DNA of 6,136 nt from an uncultured Haemophilus sp. GTDB taxonomy: Bacteria; Pseudomonadota; Gammaproteobacteria; Enterobacterales; Pasteurellaceae. Each line of letters starts with the position of its first letter. Positions within the stretch are counted from its first letter, which is position 1. Below, piece by piece: positions 5,580-6,136 of this stretch. The DNA lies in the NCBI GenBank assembly GCA_959600045.1, contig CAUGKJ010000060.1, forward strand, positions 1-6,136, written 5' to 3'. The position numbers and the translations under genes are program-made. The notes beneath the pieces are model-generated. The model searched no databases. It was given only the letters and a program-made list of their open reading frames with translations, and was not told the origin of the DNA.

Positions 5580-6136
5580 ATGAAAATGTCTAACGTTGCT
5601 TTAGCACTTTCTGGTGTTGTATTTGGTGGCGTGTTGCTAAGCTCTCACGCATCTGCTGCAGAAGGTCGTTTAGTGGTTTATTGTAGTGCACAAAATACGA
5701 TGTGCGAGCAAGAAACCATGGCTTTTGAGAAAAAATACGGAATCAAAACTAGTTTTATCCGTGGTGGTACAGGCACAATTTTAGCCAAAATTGATGCTGA
5801 GAAAGACAACCCTCAAGGGGATGTGTGGTATGGCGGTACGCTTGATCCTCATTCTCAAGCGGGTGAAATGGGCTTGCTTGAAGCATATAAGTCACCAAAT
5901 CTTGCACAAATTCCTGAACAGTTTAGAGACCCAGCTAAAATTAAAGGCAACTATTCTTCAGCGATTTATCTCGGTGTATTAGGTTTCGGTATCAATCCAG
6001 AACGTTTGAAAAAGCTTAATTTACCGACACCAAAATGTTGGAAAGATCTAGCCGATCCCGCATATCGTAATGAGATCCAAGCAGCCGATCCTCAAAGTTC
6101 AGGAACAGGCTATACTCAGTTAGCTACCTATATCCA
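5580..6136 (+). CDS. Second AfuA-type periplasmic binding protein (5' part, 185 codons)
   Basis: The reading frame from the ATG at 5580 stays open to the window end, so the gene is truncated by the window. The predicted protein begins MKMSNVALALSGVV and has a signal peptide ending ASA or ASAA near residue 26-27. The mature part (EGRLVVYCSAQNTMCEQ) aligns with the preceding AfuA-like protein without gaps to residue 148 and with one single-residue gap after that. By hand count about 60% of the shared mature residues are identical. Shared motifs include NPQ-DVW-GGT-DP, FRDPAK, PKCWKDL and ADPQS-GT. The ligand loop differs: GTGTI here against GSGST (residues 63-67) in the first copy. The AGGAG ribosome site at 5568-5572 lies 7 bases from the ATG. 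It is probably a tandem duplicate serving the same or a related importer with altered specificity. The residues matching H232, D233 and E256 lie beyond the window. Confidence 0.9.
   Translation, partial: MKMSNVALALSGVVFGGVLLSSHASAAEGRLVVYCSAQNTMCEQETMAFEKKYGIKTSFIRGGTGTILAKIDAEKDNPQGDVWYGGTLDPHSQAGEMGLLEAYKSPNLAQIPEQFRDPAKIKGNYSSAIYLGVLGFGINPERLKKLNLPTPKCWKDLADPAYRNEIQAADPQSSGTGYTQLATYI

Noticed and set aside
5791..5982. + strand open frame of 63 codons inside the second receptor gene
   Set aside because: The correct frame is the one from 5580, which gives a strong match to the first receptor; this is an overlapping shadow frame.

Overview
The window looks like Haemophilus-type Pasteurellaceae chromosome. 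The main evidence is six exact copies of the Haemophilus DNA uptake signal core (AAGTGCGGT or its complement) in 6.1 kb, an A+T-rich base composition, and proteins that read as close relatives of gammaproteobacterial housekeeping genes. From memory, udk-dcd-(asmA-like)-(sotB-like) next to an afuA-like gene matches the H. influenzae HI0131-HI0135 block, whereas dppF lies elsewhere in H. influenzae Rd. A related species such as H. parainfluenzae is plausible, but the species is not proven by this sequence.

Layout. (1) Positions 1-574, + strand: the 3' end of dppF, an ATPase of the dipeptide importer. (2) Positions 581-616: a bidirectional terminator built around an uptake signal, shared by dppF and the convergent operon. 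(3) Positions 4216 down to 615, - strand: a tight four-gene operon, udk (uridine kinase) - dcd (dCTP deaminase) - asmA-like - sotB-like MFS exporter, with gaps of 8 bp, 3 bp and a 1-bp TAATG overlap. The last gene is broken by a frameshift near 825-828, best explained by loss of one GT dinucleotide. (4) Positions 4217-4402: a divergent regulatory region with a clear udk promoter, a weaker afuA promoter and a near-perfect CRP-type palindrome. (5) Positions 4403-5443, + strand: an AfuA-type periplasmic binding protein. (6) Positions 5444-5579: a hairpin-rich spacer that includes an inverted pair of uptake signals. (7) Positions 5580-6136, + strand: the start of a second AfuA-type binding protein, about 60% identical to the first and cut by the window end.

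Functionally, udk and dcd serve pyrimidine salvage and dUTP supply for dTTP. The AsmA-like and MFS proteins are envelope functions carried in the same transcript. The two AfuA paralogues are probably sugar-phosphate receptors rather than iron receptors: the visible residues fit the AfuA sugar-phosphate site and the iron-binding tyrosine pair of FbpA is not seen. A CRP site upstream fits a carbon-source role. I see no previously undescribed system. The points most worth checking are the sotB frameshift, the tandem AfuA paralogues with a changed binding loop, and the CRP-type site.
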